DNA from: Tethya wilhelma
Taxonomy: Eukaryota > Porifera > Demospongiae > Tethyida > Tethyidae
Length of the DNA: 64,000 bases
NCBI GenBank assembly: GCA_964030475.1
Contig: CAXIPT010000012.1
Coordinates: 1,498,318-1,562,317, forward strand
Direction: 5' to 3'
Below are positions 1-10,355 of the stretch, piece by piece. Every line of letters starts with the position of its first letter. The first letter of the stretch is position 1. Both the position numbers and the translations under genes were made by a program. A model generated the notes under the pieces. It was not told the DNA's origin. It saw only the letters and a list, made by a program, of their open reading frames with translations, and did no database searches.

Positions 1-1328
1 GTTGCTTTTTTTACAACACAATAAGCCCTTATAAAAAGGAAAGAGGTCTTTAAAAGAGGCTGACACCAGGTGGCAAGTATTCAAGATGCCTGGAAGCAAC
101 AGAAAAAGTTTAACAGTACTATTATACACATCAATAACCAGTAATTGGGTAAGTATCAAAATTGAATGGTTTGTATTCCAAAAGTATAGAGCTAGTGTTA
201 ATATTATATCAATGCCAGAAAATAAAGTGTGTATGAGCTGGCTGGCTTTCAGGTGGACCATCAAGACGACTCCGATACAGCAACAGAGCCGGATAGTATA
301 TGAGCTGGTTTCCTAACAGATGGATGCTAAATCCAACTTGAAACTCAATGACAATGAACTGCGCTGTTGAGGAGACAAAGTACGGTCCAAAAGACTCCGA
401 ACAAGGGTGAATTTCTGCCAATATAGATTGTGGCGTACCACAAGGTAACAAGTACGATGTTGTCACTCCTACTATAAAATCTGTAAAAAAAGAAAAGAAA
501 AAAAAAACAACAGACTTGTGATAACAAAAAACAAACAGTATTTTATTTTGCTTAGAAGTATCGTAGAATCTCTGCTCCATATGAAAAGTGCTCTGCTACT
601 TGAAGGTGTACAGATGCCATACTAAAAGAAGAAGAATTATACAAGAAGTGAGACAAACATGCACAAGTCAAGAGTACGTACTATCCTAAACAGCTGAAGC
701 CTGGTAATTTTTGTCGTTTTTGTTGTACACAAGTGTATATACCTGTTGTTTTCTAAAAAAATCTCACTTCAAACATTCATACTTAGCACACACACAAGAG
801 TGGATGCATGCAGAAGCACATTTCATGGTAATAGTAAAGACACATGGAGTTATAGACCATACACTACACTAGCAAATCAGTTCACTCATCATGGTACATG
901 ATAATTTGCAGTACTATATTGGATTACCTTCCTTTCAGAACAGAACTTGAGCTAGTCCCAGAGTTTCACAGCAGTATGGAAGCATCACCAGCATGACTGA
1001 AGCTAATACAGAGGCTTGGATCTTGAGAAACCAATGACAAAGCAGTGTGACTCATTTCATCTCGGTGCTCTTCAATTAGAGAGAAAACAGTCAGTCACTT
1101 TGAGGTGAAGTTAGCAGCATTGAGTAGACCAGTCTGACCTCCAGTAATACCTCAACCATTGCTTTCCTTGTCACCAACCATATTTCACCTCAGCTGGCCG
1201 TTCTGTAGCAGCTACCACGATCACAAAAGATTTCACTCTGATCTGCCACGTGTACAAATTATTATCTACTCGCGTTCAATACTAAATAAACCACGTTGGC
1301 AAACAATCCACTTCAAAGGGAAAGCTTC
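1..1328. other. AT-rich stretch without a recognisable gene
   Basis: Short open frames on both strands show no domain, no conserved motif and no consistent coding character. A 7-residue match to the reverse transcriptase signature GVPQG near 428-448 has no coding context around it. Probably old repeat or intergenic sequence. Confidence 0.5.
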
Positions 1329-1450
1329 TAGCCTCGTTCCCAGGCCTTCCCCTTTTTAGTTGTGTTATTTTGCGGGGGGAAGGCCTGGTACCAAATATCA
1401 CGTGAATGACGAAAGCGATGACACGTTATTGACTGGAAGGAATTTATATT
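1329..1450 (+). repeat. Terminal inverted repeat, helicase-side end of a DUF6589/RecQ element
   Basis: The element starts TAGCCTCGTTCCCAGGCC. After about 45 bases the reverse complement GGCCTGG-type segment follows, then an ATCACGTGAATGACG subterminal block. The same end lies inverted at 33660-33740, and the match continues inward for about 200 bases (GCGGATGCTGCCCACGCATT at both ends), so this is the helicase-side end rather than the transposase-side end seen at 24419. No target duplication partner was found, which fits a truncated copy. Confidence 0.75.
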
Positions 1451-1917
1451 TCCCGCGTTTTGGCACTAAGCGGATGCTGCCCACGCATTTGTGACTCGTT
1501 AAACAAACAAAGGTGTGCCACTGTATAAAAGCTGTATTAGTCTCCTAGAGCGAATACGAGAGCAAGAAAATGGCGATTTAAGGGCTGTTTGTTGTTATGG
1601 TGTACCGGCGCTATGGCTGAGCCTCGGAGCTCAAGGGAGCGAAACTCTACTACCATGGAGTTCTTGGCTAAGGTCAGTCTCAGTGGTTATGTAACAGTTG
1701 TCCTGTGTATACTTCTATTGAACCCTGGAACTGACATGATCTGTAAAAGAGTTTCTATTAACTGTTTACAACTTCTTTATAATAATATTAATTTATGCCT
1801 GTATCTCCAGATATGTGTACGTGTACTAACTGACATTTGGAGTGTGATTGGGTAGTTCAAATTTGGATTTACATTAGCTGTTGTGAATTTGAAAAAGTTG
1901 TGTATACTGTGCATGTA

Positions 1918-2637
1918 ATGGCTGCTAAGCATTTAGCCCTGTGTAGTAGTGAGTGTGCAGCTCTAGCTGCTATAGCTAGGCAACAGCCAATTCCAGATGG
2001 ATCCAACTGTTTCTTGATTGAAAAGGCCCTTGACTGTATGAAGAAATACTTCAAACACGATAGTTTCAGACCTGGTCAGCTGGAGACTATTTTGTCATTT
2101 TTGCATGGCAGAGATGTATTTGTTTGTATGGCTACTGTTGGTCCTTGGTGACTCATGTGCTGTGATCATTAGTCCTCTTGTCTCCTTGATGGATCAGCAG
2201 GTATATATGGTAGCATGTACGTGTAGTGATTAGGACTTAGCGTTGATGCGTGTATGCATGTGATCTGTCTTGTTAGGTTAAACAGTTGCGATCCGTTGGA
2301 CTCAGTGCCGTTAGAATTGATAAGGGATGTACATTTTCGAGTGTTTGTTCTGGAGTATATCAGTTTGGTTAGTCATATTTTTCTTGTGGAAGAGTGAATC
2401 TGCTTAACCTATTTGTTTTTTTCTAGTTTTAACTTCCCCCGAAACTATCATTGTTTTTCCATGGAGGGATCTGTTTAAGGACAGAGCGTTTGCTAAGAAA
2501 TTGTGTATGGTAGCTGTAGATGAAGCTCACTGTAGATGAAGCTCACTGCATATGGGAATGGTGTGTTAGTCTATACTCTGTTGTGGATGTGGTGAATAAT
2601 GTGCATGTAATGTACATGTATAGGGGGAAAGAGTTCA
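1918..2637 (+). pseudogene. RecQ-type helicase, N-terminal fragment (transposon-borne)
   Basis: The first segment (1918-2150) reads MAAKHLALCSSECAALAAIA, later FKHDSFRPGQLETILSFL, the F-RPGQ...I motif 0 of RecQ helicases, then MAT where motif I should follow; the Walker A is broken. A second block at 2277-2367 (VKQLRSVGL) is bounded by plausible splice sites, and a third starting at 2427 leads to VAVDEAHC, the DEAH box. The DEAH box is destroyed by a 16-bp tandem duplication (2515-2546). The reading ends at 2637 where a CAGTGGCGG element is inserted. A longer copy lies on the minus strand at 31259-33094. The gene is dead here; in the parent element it would supply a 3'-5' DNA helicase. Confidence 0.75.
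2515..2546 (+). repeat. 16-bp tandem duplication inside the DEAH box
   Basis: The 16-mer TGTAGATGAAGCTCAC is present twice in a row. The second RecQ copy (minus strand, around 32470-32500) has it once, so this is a local duplication that shifts the frame at the catalytic motif. Confidence 0.9.
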
Positions 2638-2984
2638 CAGTGGCGGAGCCAGGGGGGGTTCACAGGGTTCCCCTTTCAGCTGAGAACTCGCATTATAATT
2701 AACTGTGCAGATTGGAAAAGGCCAAGCTGGAACCCTCCTTTCAACTTAAAAATACTAAAAGCAACTCAAAATCACACTGAATATTAGTCTTTTGTGAAAA
2801 ATATANATAGAGTTTCTGTCTCTTTCTTGCCGGTTTTTTCTTCCATTTAAGCCTTTTCTGGTGAAATTTTAGCTGCACACGCACCAAAGGGGCGGGGCTG
2901 TAAGACCAGAAGTGGGCGTGGTCAGGTGCAAAATTTTTCGCGTGCTTTAGAACCCCCCTATTCAATTTTCTAGATCCACCACTG
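2638..2984. mobile_element. MITE with CAGTGG ends, inserted in RecQ fragment
   Basis: It begins CAGTGGCGGAGCCAGGGGGG and ends CTAGATCCACCACTG, the imperfect reverse complement. It holds GGGGCGGGGC and GTGGGCGTGG blocks, as do other MITEs here. CAGTGGCGGATCC-type ends are common in animal hAT-like MITEs (family knowledge). I could not find a clean target duplication. One ambiguous base at 2806. Confidence 0.6.
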
Positions 2985-3247
2985 TACCTTTGTAAGGATA
3001 TCAGGCCATTTCGGTTACTTGACTATCTATACTATCATGGGGCTTGTTCAGGCTTGCCCTTCATGCTCGCCTCCCAAAATTTTAACTGTATGGGCGTGGC
3101 CACAAGCTTAGTGCTCAGAGAGGCTGAAAGACCTTAAATCTCTGAAACTGCAAACTTTTGTTGAATTCTTTGTGTAATTTATATAGATTATTTTACCTTG
3201 GTGTGCCACTTTTGAAGACTGGAGCCGATATTTTTGAGATACTATTT
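2985..3247. other. Unassigned repeat-like sequence
   Basis: No coding signal. It contains ATGGGCGTGGCCAC near 3090, the same motif as in the flanking MITEs, so it is probably part of another degraded non-autonomous element. Confidence 0.4.
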
Positions 3248-3256
3248 ACACACACA

Positions 3257-3297
<41 letters not shown>
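3248..3297 (+). repeat. (AC)n microsatellite
   Basis: About 24 dinucleotide units with one interruption (CAT). Confidence 0.95.
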
Positions 3298-3298
<1 letters not shown>

Positions 3299-3364
3299 GA
3301 CAGACAAAATGACTACCATAACCCTTTGTTGATTACTGTACTGTTAACAAGGGGTTGTAGCTAC

Positions 3365-4019
3365 CATATGCACTGTACTTGGATCTGTGGCTGCAGTCAA
3401 AATGATGGTCAACCGTCAATTGAAATGAGATTTTAGTGCTTGTCAAGAGTCAAAATATACAGACTTTGGAACATTCAAATTTGGTGACAGTCATTGAAAA
3501 AATTAATGACGTCATATATATACTGCTATCATGATAAATTTCATGGCTACAGACAAGAATCAGCAGTGGCGTATCCAGGATTTCAGTTATAGGTGTGCTG
3601 ATAAAATGCAGGTGCGAAGCGCCCGGAAATTTTGGGGTAGCCACGCCCACTTTTGCATCACGTGAGCAAAATTATTAATAGTTATTCGTGCGATCGCACT
3701 GGAGATGGCATCGTGTTCTGCAGTTTTTTCTGCTTTTTCTCCGATCTTATGTAAAATTTCACTCTTGAAAGTGAATTTTAAGTCTTATCAGCTTATATTT
3801 CAAGCATAATTCATTGAACTGCGCTCGTCTTGAGCGCTGCTTTTATGCGCGATGACGTCATTATTTTCTGAGCCATGGCACCAAGGGGGTGCTCGAGCAC
3901 CCTGAGCACCATGCTGGATACGCCACTGATTTTAGCCACTGATTAAGGGTCAAGCTGAAGTTTTCGCTCAATCAAATTTTGACCGCAGTGGCTGATGCAT
4001 GCAAATACAGTGCATATCC
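3365..4019. mobile_element. Inverted-repeat element carrying a nested MITE
   Basis: The left end around 3365-3420 (ATATGCACTGTACTTGGATC, GTGGCTGCAGTCAAAAT) matches the reverse complement of 3980-4019 (ATTTTGACCGCAGTGGCTGA, TACAGTGCATAT). The MITE at 3564-3928 sits inside. Non-coding. Confidence 0.5.
3564..3928. mobile_element. MITE with perfect 15-bp CAGTGGCGTATCCAG ends
   Basis: Begins CAGTGGCGTATCCAG and ends CTGGATACGCCACTG, an exact 15-base inverted repeat. The interior has GTAGCCACGCCCAC and ATGACGTCAT. The ends are related to those of 2638-2984 and 9995-10355. Confidence 0.75.
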
Positions 4020-4276
4020 AAAAAATACAAACAGCCTGTGTACCCTTGAATTAAAAAGGTGACATTTTAAGATTAAGAGCATAAAACTAAATGCTCTAAT
4101 AAAAATTTCCAGAGCAAACACTGATCTTAATATTAATTGGTTAAAGGTGGTCGGCCATAGTTGAATGTGTTAGGAAGTACATGGACAACACCATGCACAG
4201 ACCACTAACTTAAGCCATATGTGCAGTGCACACTATTATGTATAATCATTTTTACTCACTAGTAAGCAATTTACTA

Positions 4277-4672
4277 GTCTATTGAGCTAGACCCTTTTTT
4301 CTACCCCTGACATGCGACAGGGGGAAAAAAGGGGTCTAGTGCAGGTCACTGTTACAGCACAATTCATCAGTACTAAATCGATAATGCATGCTGTGGTTGT
4401 GAAGCCAAGCCGGTAACTGTAATGATATTCACCACCTTTTGCAGCAGTGGTAGCAATATATAGTATCGCACCACTGTAGTAATCATAACACCACTTATCC
4501 TACAACCACATAGCCTTACAGTGCCTACGCAGTAATTACTTTTTAGATTTCGAAAGCTCGCGCTCATTGATTGAAAACTGCCATGATGTAGGCAATTAAA
4601 AGTGACCTGTGCTAGACCCTTTTTTCCCCTGTCGAATGTCAGGGTTAGAAAAAAGGGTCTAGCTCGATAGAC
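4277..4672. mobile_element. MITE bounded by two inverted hairpins
   Basis: Two near-palindromes, 4287-4339 and 4612-4662, each run CTAGACCCTTTTTT ... AAAAAAGGGTCTAG. Their flanks are inverted relative to each other (GTCTATTGAGCTAG against CTAGCTCGATAGAC), so the pair forms the terminal repeats of one small element. Confidence 0.65.
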
Positions 4673-4997
4673 AAGCAATTCACTTGTGCAATAATCTGTT
4701 CGCGTCGTGTGGTAATTAAATTCATAGCAAGCTGAATCCATGCAGTGTTGGTGCCTTTGATATTCCTTTTTTGGAATATCTTGAGCTGCACTTACTGCAC
4801 AAAGGTCAGGCTTAATTTGCACGCAGCACTGTGGACGAGGTTTTTTTCTATTTATTCGAAGCTAGCAAAATGTATTGGCATTATTATAGGGTATGAAAAA
4901 TTGGATATGCATGCAAGCATGCTACTGTAAAATAGAATGAGTAGCTGTGTTCAGCAGAAGAACCTATCTTAGCGTTTACTGTGGCCTAAAATTCCAG

Positions 4998-5622
4998 TAG
5001 CCTCGTTCCCAGGCTCCCTCCCACTGGAAATTAAGCGAGAGAGAAAAGGAAAGAGGGAGCCTGGTATCTAAAATTACGTGGGGTAGAAGGGTGGTGTGCG
5101 TGGGTATGGCGATTGATATCTTAGCCTGCCCACGCTTTAAATTGGAGTTCAACAGTGGAAAACCGTGGAAAACAAACGGTAGATTGTGCATTTGTAACAG
5201 AAACAGCAAATGGGTGTTAGAAAGAGTATTATTGTAGGCTGTCTATGGCTTGAGTCTGCATCAAACTGTCCGAAACTAGCTGACCTGGCAACTTGTATGC
5301 TCGTGAGCTGATTTTCTACCAAGTATTGGAGTGTAGAGCATCAGTAAGTTATACACTATAACCATAGACTATTGATATACAATATTCTACTAGCGACTAG
5401 CTTTCTTTACAACTTTGTAGCTGCTTTTAGCGCTCAGCGATCGCGAATATTGCTTCTTTGTGCAGAACCAAGAGTTTGACGTCATTATTCTAACCGCCGC
5501 AACCACGCATTTATTCTTTAGCAACAATTGACGTCATACACGTGATTTTAGATACCAGGCTCCCTCTTTCTTTGCGCACTTCCATTTCATTTCCAGAGAG
5601 GCGGAGCCTGGGAACGAGGCTA
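4998..5622. mobile_element. Complete non-autonomous TAGCC...GGCTA element
   Basis: Starts TAGCCTCGTTCCCAGGC and ends GCCTGGGAACGAGGCTA. It is flanked on both sides by the exact 9-mer AAATTCCAG (4989-4997 and 5623-5631). The terminal sequence is that of the DUF6589/RecQ elements at 1329, 24419 and 33740, so this is an internally deleted relative mobilised in trans (inference). It is nested in the TTAA element 4145-5806. Confidence 0.85.
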
Positions 5623-5810
5623 AAATTCCAGCTAGTCTGGAAGTTATAACAAAAGTAAAAGTGTCTATCTGTTATGGGCAGCACTTTAAAAGATGGCAAG
5701 TTTTTGCAGCATTTTTTACATCTTAGACTTTAGTTGTTCATAAAATAGCTGATCTTGTTGCATGCAACAAGAAAACGCTCCGTAGCAACCATATGGCCGA
5801 CCACCCTTAA

Positions 5811-6725
5811 GGTCATCAAATTAACTTTACCATGTGGTTTGCATCCATCTAATTGTATTAGCTTATAAGCTATTTCTTTGTATCCACAAATTTGTTTCAT
5901 TAAAAAAAAATTTAAAAAATGTGCATGTGAAAAGTGCACGACCCAGTAGTAATTTAAATTTCAACACATGACTAGCTACTTCGTATTTTTCCTACCAAAG
6001 TCTCTCACAACTTGACTACATGATGGCTGATATACTTCATGTCAGAGTTGTGAAACAAAGGACCTGCATATATATTATGAAATGATGAAGACTAAAATGA
6101 AGTAGTCTTGTGCCAAAATTCAATGTCTTGGCTTGTTTCGTTGGTTTTTACAGCACTGCCCATTCCAACATTGTTATTTAATCAATTTTTAATATTTAAA
6201 ATATATATATTTCCAATATCAGGACCATTATTGTATATAAAAAGAAATTTAATTGGCATGATGATACAAACCACGCATGCATGTATCCTGAATACTTTGA
6301 GCACTAAAAATTATCTGTATACTATAACAATAATTGTTTACACTCTAGGTTTCTACAAGCATCAAGCAATGTCCCTGTTTGGTTGGATAGTCTAACTTGT
6401 AGTGAAGACAGTGCAGTAANCAGTCTAGTAGTACAACGTACTAGCGCGTATAGTATCGATGATGGCACTGACTTGACTTATAATTTACCCAAATATATAT
6501 TAATAACCATGATCAAATGGTTTAATTAATGGGCATGGCTTCCTGTCAACTGTTTTCTGGACTTGTAGCACCTACATAACGAAAATCCTGGCTATGCCAC
6601 TGATCCACATTTCCTTCATCACCTGAATCATCCCTGTCTTGAACTTTTAGTACTAGTTTCTAATGCATTACTAGAAGTATTAAGCTTAAACTTCAAACTA
6701 AGTATAGGTTATTGACCCATGCTGA
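5811..6725. other. AT-rich stretch without a recognised feature
   Basis: No gene, no long inverted repeat and no domain seen. There is one ambiguous base at 6420. Confidence 0.5.
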
Positions 6726-6820
6726 GGCATTATGCTATTTTAGAAACCTGAGGCGCGTAACATAATACCCGAGGAGGGGATTATGTTACGCGCCGAGTGT
6801 TTCTAAAATTGCGTAATGCC
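6726..6820. repeat. Imperfect hairpin upstream of the Crypton gene
   Basis: Outer arms GGCATTATGCTATTTTAGAA (6726-6745) pair with the segment ending GCGTAATGCC (6820). Inner arms GGCGCGTAACATAAT (6752-6766) and ATTATGTTACGCGCC (6780-6794) are perfect. Hairpins of similar architecture recur at 29466, 30849, 61505 and 61862. Confidence 0.8.
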
Positions 6821-6857
6821 GAAGCTTGCGGTCGATAACCGACTTATACTATACTAG

Positions 6858-6937
6858 CCAATCAGATGCGTGCTGCAAAGGAAGTGAGCTAAAAATAGCT
6901 TATAGCAACCAATCAGATGCGTGCTGTAAAGGAAGTG
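6858..6937 (+). promoter_or_regulatory. Duplicated CCAAT segment, candidate Crypton promoter
   Basis: The block CCAATCAGATGCGTGCTG plus an AAAGGAAGTG tail occurs at 6858 and 6909, a 51-base period. A further GCCAATGGG follows at 6979 and a TTTAAATA at about 7003, all within 230 bases of the start codon at 7085. CCAAT boxes bind NF-Y in animals; promoter function here is inferred. Confidence 0.45.
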
Positions 6938-7084
6938 CTTTTGAATTGCATCATAGATTTCCAAGGTAACCTTGCTTAGCCAATGGGATTCGAGATTCAA
7001 GATTTAAATAGCCCATTTTTTGAATGCGTTTTTCAGTTTGAACTGTAACAGAGCTTTGAGAGAAGAGCGTTTTTGTGAGATACG

Positions 7085-8550
7085 ATGGCTACCAAAGAGA
7101 ATCGAGACTTTGCAATATCACCTTCATTGCTTAAGAGTATTCCTGTTCCACCTCCTGGTTGGAAACCCCCAAAACAGTTTCTTTTTGGTATTGGACAACC
7201 TTGGGAACCTGAATCATGGGAATATAGCGACTCCGACGGTGACAACGAACTTTTCATTTCAGCTTCTCAGTCTGTAGAAAATACTCTGTTGCAAGAAAAT
7301 TCTGTTGTGAAACAGGAGTCCAGATGGGGATCACCGACCACTTCCAGCAAATTGAAGAAAATCAAGCAAAGTGGAATACCAAAGACTACCCAAAAGCAAA
7401 CTGATTGGTCTTTGTCTGTCTGGTCACAGTGGGCCACTCATCGTGTGAAAAAGTTCGTTGAAGATGAAAATGAACACCATTTGGATGAAACTTTCACGGT
7501 GATGGATGAAGACTCTCTTCAGTTTTGGCTGCCTAAATTTGTGGTGGAAGTCCGTAAAGGAACTGGTGAATCTTACCCTCCTAATTCACTATACCAACTA
7601 TGTTGTGGTTTAGGAAGATCTCTTAGAGTCGCAAATCGTCCTGAAGTTGATATTTTTAATTCTCCTAATTTTGCTATCTTTCAAGATATTTTGGATTCAA
7701 TGATGAAGGATTTACAGGCTACTGGTAATTATCAAGTCCGTCAAGCCCAACCAATTACTGATGATGTAGAAGATCTTCTTTGGCAAAAGGGACTGCTTGG
7801 TGATGCTAATCCTCAGACTTTGCTGGATACCCTAGTTTACTACATAGGTTTCTATTTTGCTCTTAGGAGTGGTCGTCGTTTACGTTATTCTCCTTCTCAA
7901 TTGACTCTATTTGAACCACCTGTTGGAAAGTCTTACCTGAAATATCAAGAGGATGTGTCTAAAACAAACCAAGGTGGTTTAAAACACAGAAAGAAAGCGC
8001 CAAAGAATGTGATTCAGTATGCCAATGTTGACAATCCTGAAAGGTGTGTAGTGAGGCTTTACAAGTTATACAATTCGAAGTGCCCTTCAGATAGACCTGA
8101 AGATGCTTTCTATTTAAAGCCTCTTTCTAAGCCAACAACTGACTGTCAAGACCAATTGGACACAATTTGTTAGGTGGCACAGTGAAAAGACTCTGTGAGA
8201 AAGCTGGCATTGAAGGCCGTTTCACAAACCATTCATTGCGGGCTACTGCAGCCACTAGACTCTTCGAAGCAGGTGTTGATGAACAGTTAATTATGCTGAG
8301 AACTGGACATTCAACTACCGCAGGAGTTCGTTCTTACAAAAGAGTGAATGAAACACTTCGAACAGTAACTTCAGACATCCTAAATGCTCCCAAGAAGATG
8401 AAAGTGGAGGACGAACCAAAGGAGGTAGAAAAGCAAAGTGTAGCAAAAGATCTCAAAGATGTGCCTAGATCTATCGGGATGCAGATACCTTCTTTACATC
8501 TTGGAGGTGCTTCTAATTTTACTATTAATTTCAACATAGGTAAGGAGTAA
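7085..8550 (+). pseudogene. Crypton-type tyrosine recombinase (DUF3504), one frameshift
   Basis: The first frame (7085-8173, 362 aa) holds an acidic N-terminus, a helical core-binding region (about 115-220: [12 protein letters not shown]) and the start of the catalytic domain with ALRSGRRLR (first catalytic Arg region), then [12 protein letters not shown]. The second frame carries [19 protein letters not shown], then TNHSLRATAATR (HxxR), TGHST and VRSYKRVNE (Tyr nucleophile). So the R..HxxR..H..Y set of tyrosine recombinases is present across both frames. The break is near 8140-8155, where a loss of 1 or 4 bases best explains the change of frame. Such proteins cut and rejoin DNA through a 3'-phosphotyrosine link, and Cryptons use them to insert circular intermediates. 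Intact length would be about 485 aa. Either a young pseudogene or a sequencing error. Confidence 0.85.
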
Positions 8551-8736
8551 TATCGTTTCAAGAAACTGTTTTGTACATTTTTTGAAGTAGTAAAACTGTA
8601 ATATCGTTTCATTTTGTGCATTTGTGTTGAAGTAGTAACTCTAATTGTTTGTGTGTTTTTGATTTCTGCCTTTTTTTGCATTGTTTGCATTGAGTGTGTG
8701 TAAGTTTCTAAAAAAATTAATGACCTACAAACAAGT

Positions 8737-8853
8737 ATTCCCAGTACGGTAGTACTGGGTACACAGGAATGGCACGGATGGCCCATTAGCGCAATACAAA
8801 TATTCACGCGAATAACTCTGCAAAAACTGAGCGCTTAGCACTAAAAGGCTTCT
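8737..8853. mobile_element. D-unit fragment (inverted orientation)
   Basis: Begins ATTCCCAGTACGGTAGTACT, a small palindrome, and continues with TGGCACGGATGGCCCATTAG and CACGCGAATAACTCTGC. It is identical or nearly so to 50814-50932 and is the reverse complement of the ends of the D units at 37515, 56670 and 57695. It runs into the assembly gap. Confidence 0.8.
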
Positions 8854-8913
8854 NNNNNNNNNNNNNNNNNNNNNNNNNNNNNNNNNNNNNNNNNNNNNNN
8901 NNNNNNNNNNNNN
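8854..8913. other. Assembly gap of 60 N
   Basis: Sixty consecutive undetermined bases. They interrupt a D unit on the left and a tRNA-like sequence on the right. Confidence 1.
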
Positions 8914-8948
8914 GGAGGTCTTGGGTTCGATTCCCAGCTGAGTCCCAG
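8914..8948 (+). tRNA. 3' half of a tRNA-like sequence (tRNA or tRNA-derived SINE)
   Basis: The perfect B box GGTTCGATTCC is at 8924-8934, inside a 5-bp T stem (TTGGG/CCCAG), followed by CTGAGTCCCA. The 5' half is lost in the gap, so the anticodon is unknown. The following CAGATTTTTTCTGGGA makes a short hairpin. I favour a tRNA-derived SINE over a working tRNA but cannot tell. Confidence 0.4.
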
Positions 8949-9393
8949 ATTTTTTCTGGGATATATTTCTCTCTCAGCATTCAATTCAATTATAATAGCT
9001 TAACTAGAGCCTCTAGTTTAAAACACCTTAATTTTCATAGAATGAGTATCAGGACAAATCTCCGTATGCTGCTAATTTAGTATGACATCATGCCCTAAGT
9101 AGGCACAGGTGGCATTGGTTTGCAAGCTTTGTGTACAAGTTTGATGTAAATTTTTTCCAGCCTTGTTGCCAGAGTTATAGTAGGTTTTTGAAGGTACAAA
9201 CACTAACTTTAAATGAGTTTGAGATGGTAATTTGGAAATAATAACACAAATGGTGAGTTATTTGCATGATTAGCTAAAAAAACATGACAATAAATGTTTT
9301 TTTACAGCTAACTATTTAGAATCACCTCGGTGAAAACTTAGATGGCCACCTAAATTAAGTTTGAACTACGTAAGGTTGCTTATTGAAGTGGGC
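8949..9393. other. AT-rich stretch without a recognised feature
   Basis: No gene or structured repeat found. Confidence 0.5.
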
Positions 9394-9963
9394 TAGCCTT
9401 GATTCCAGGCTCCTCCCTTGTGAATATTTCCTACGAAAATAAGGAGGGAGAGAACCTGGTATCAAATATCACATGCGTGACGAAATCAATTTTGTTTGGT
9501 GGTCGAAGTTTTCCTGGAAGTTACCACGAGCAGGACAGAATGGACAAAAACGATTGAAAAAACTGTTGTACGCTTGTTGTAAGCTTCTTCAGCTAGAGAA
9601 GGTCAAAGAATAAACCTGCTCAGTATTTGTGATCATCAGTTTGTCTACGTGTCTTGTGTTGAGGGCTGACGAGACTGAACTCTGAACTAAAAGAGCTGAT
9701 ACAAGAGGCTAATATTTATCTGTCCGTTGAATTGACAATCATTAGAGGCTACTAAGTGTCTTTAGTCTTCTTTAATCTCATATTCATCCACTCATAGCTC
9801 TCTCAGTGTTCTTAGACTGGCAATAAATGATGCTGAAGCCCTGGACTTGGTCATGTGAATGTCTTGTTGGGGTCTTAACCACATAGCTCATGTCCACCTT
9901 GGCGTCCACCTATGCATCATGCACGTGATATTTGATACCAGGCTCTCTCCTTGCTTCAATTCT
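9394..9963. mobile_element. Degraded TAGCC-end element
   Basis: The left end TAGCCTTGATTCCAGGCTCC is followed by an internal AACCTGGTATCAAATATCAC block. The right side has CACGTGATATTTGATACCAG at 9922-9941 and then loses similarity before a proper GGCTA end. The interior resembles that of 11283-12366 (CTGTGATC..., TTATCTGT..., ATAGCT...), so both belong to one subfamily. Confidence 0.65.
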
Positions 9964-9994
9964 AAGTTATATTGAAGCATTATGGACATCTTCC

Positions 9995-10355
9995 CAGGGG
10001 CACATCAAGGATTTCAGAAAGGGGGGGTTTGAATCAAGGTGCGGGCAAAGCACGCAGAAGTTTTTGGTTGACCGTGCCCACTTTTTGCTAAGCTACTCCT
10101 ACTTTGAGTTTCAGGCCCGCCCATTTCCTAGTTGCATGGACTTTGCACTTTACCGCAACTTGCGCTAGGGTGACAGGCTTAGCTGTTTTTGTGCCCGTAT
10201 CTAGGCTTATTCCAATGCAAGCCTAAATTCATTCTCAAAGTAAGTTTTATACTTATTAGAATCAACCAGTTAGTTTTCTACTGGTTCTCTATTTTTTTAC
10301 CTGACCAAAATGGAGTTTGTCCAAACCTAACGAACCCCCCCTGGATCCACCACTG
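9995..10355. mobile_element. MITE related to the CAGTGG family
   Basis: Left CAGGGGCACATCAAGGATTT with a run of seven G; right AACCCCCCCTGGATCCACCA then CTG. The interior contains CGTGCCCAC and CAGGCCCGCCCA. The ends are diverged. Confidence 0.5.

Larger units (their letters stand above)
4145..5806. mobile_element. TTAA-flanked element with GGTGGTCGGCCATA ends
   Basis: TTAA at 4141-4144 is followed by AGGTGGTCGGCCATA. On the right TATGGCCGACCACCC precedes TTAA at 5807-5810. Fourteen of 15 end bases match. TTAA target duplications are typical of piggyBac and Kolobok superfamilies. I see no transposase, so it is non-autonomous. It contains the hairpin element 4277-4672 and the complete 4998-5622 element. 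A related single end, flanked by TTAA, is at 23946-23965. Confidence 0.7.

Noticed and set aside
426..448. GVPQG reverse-transcriptase signature on the plus strand
   Set aside because: No other RT motif upstream or downstream in any frame.
209..580. Minus-strand open frame of 123 aa
   Set aside because: Poly-Phe/Lys tract from an A-rich run, no domain, no neighbouring exons.
8334..8807. Minus-strand open frame of 157 aa
   Set aside because: Opposite the Crypton C-terminus and 3' flank; no motif.
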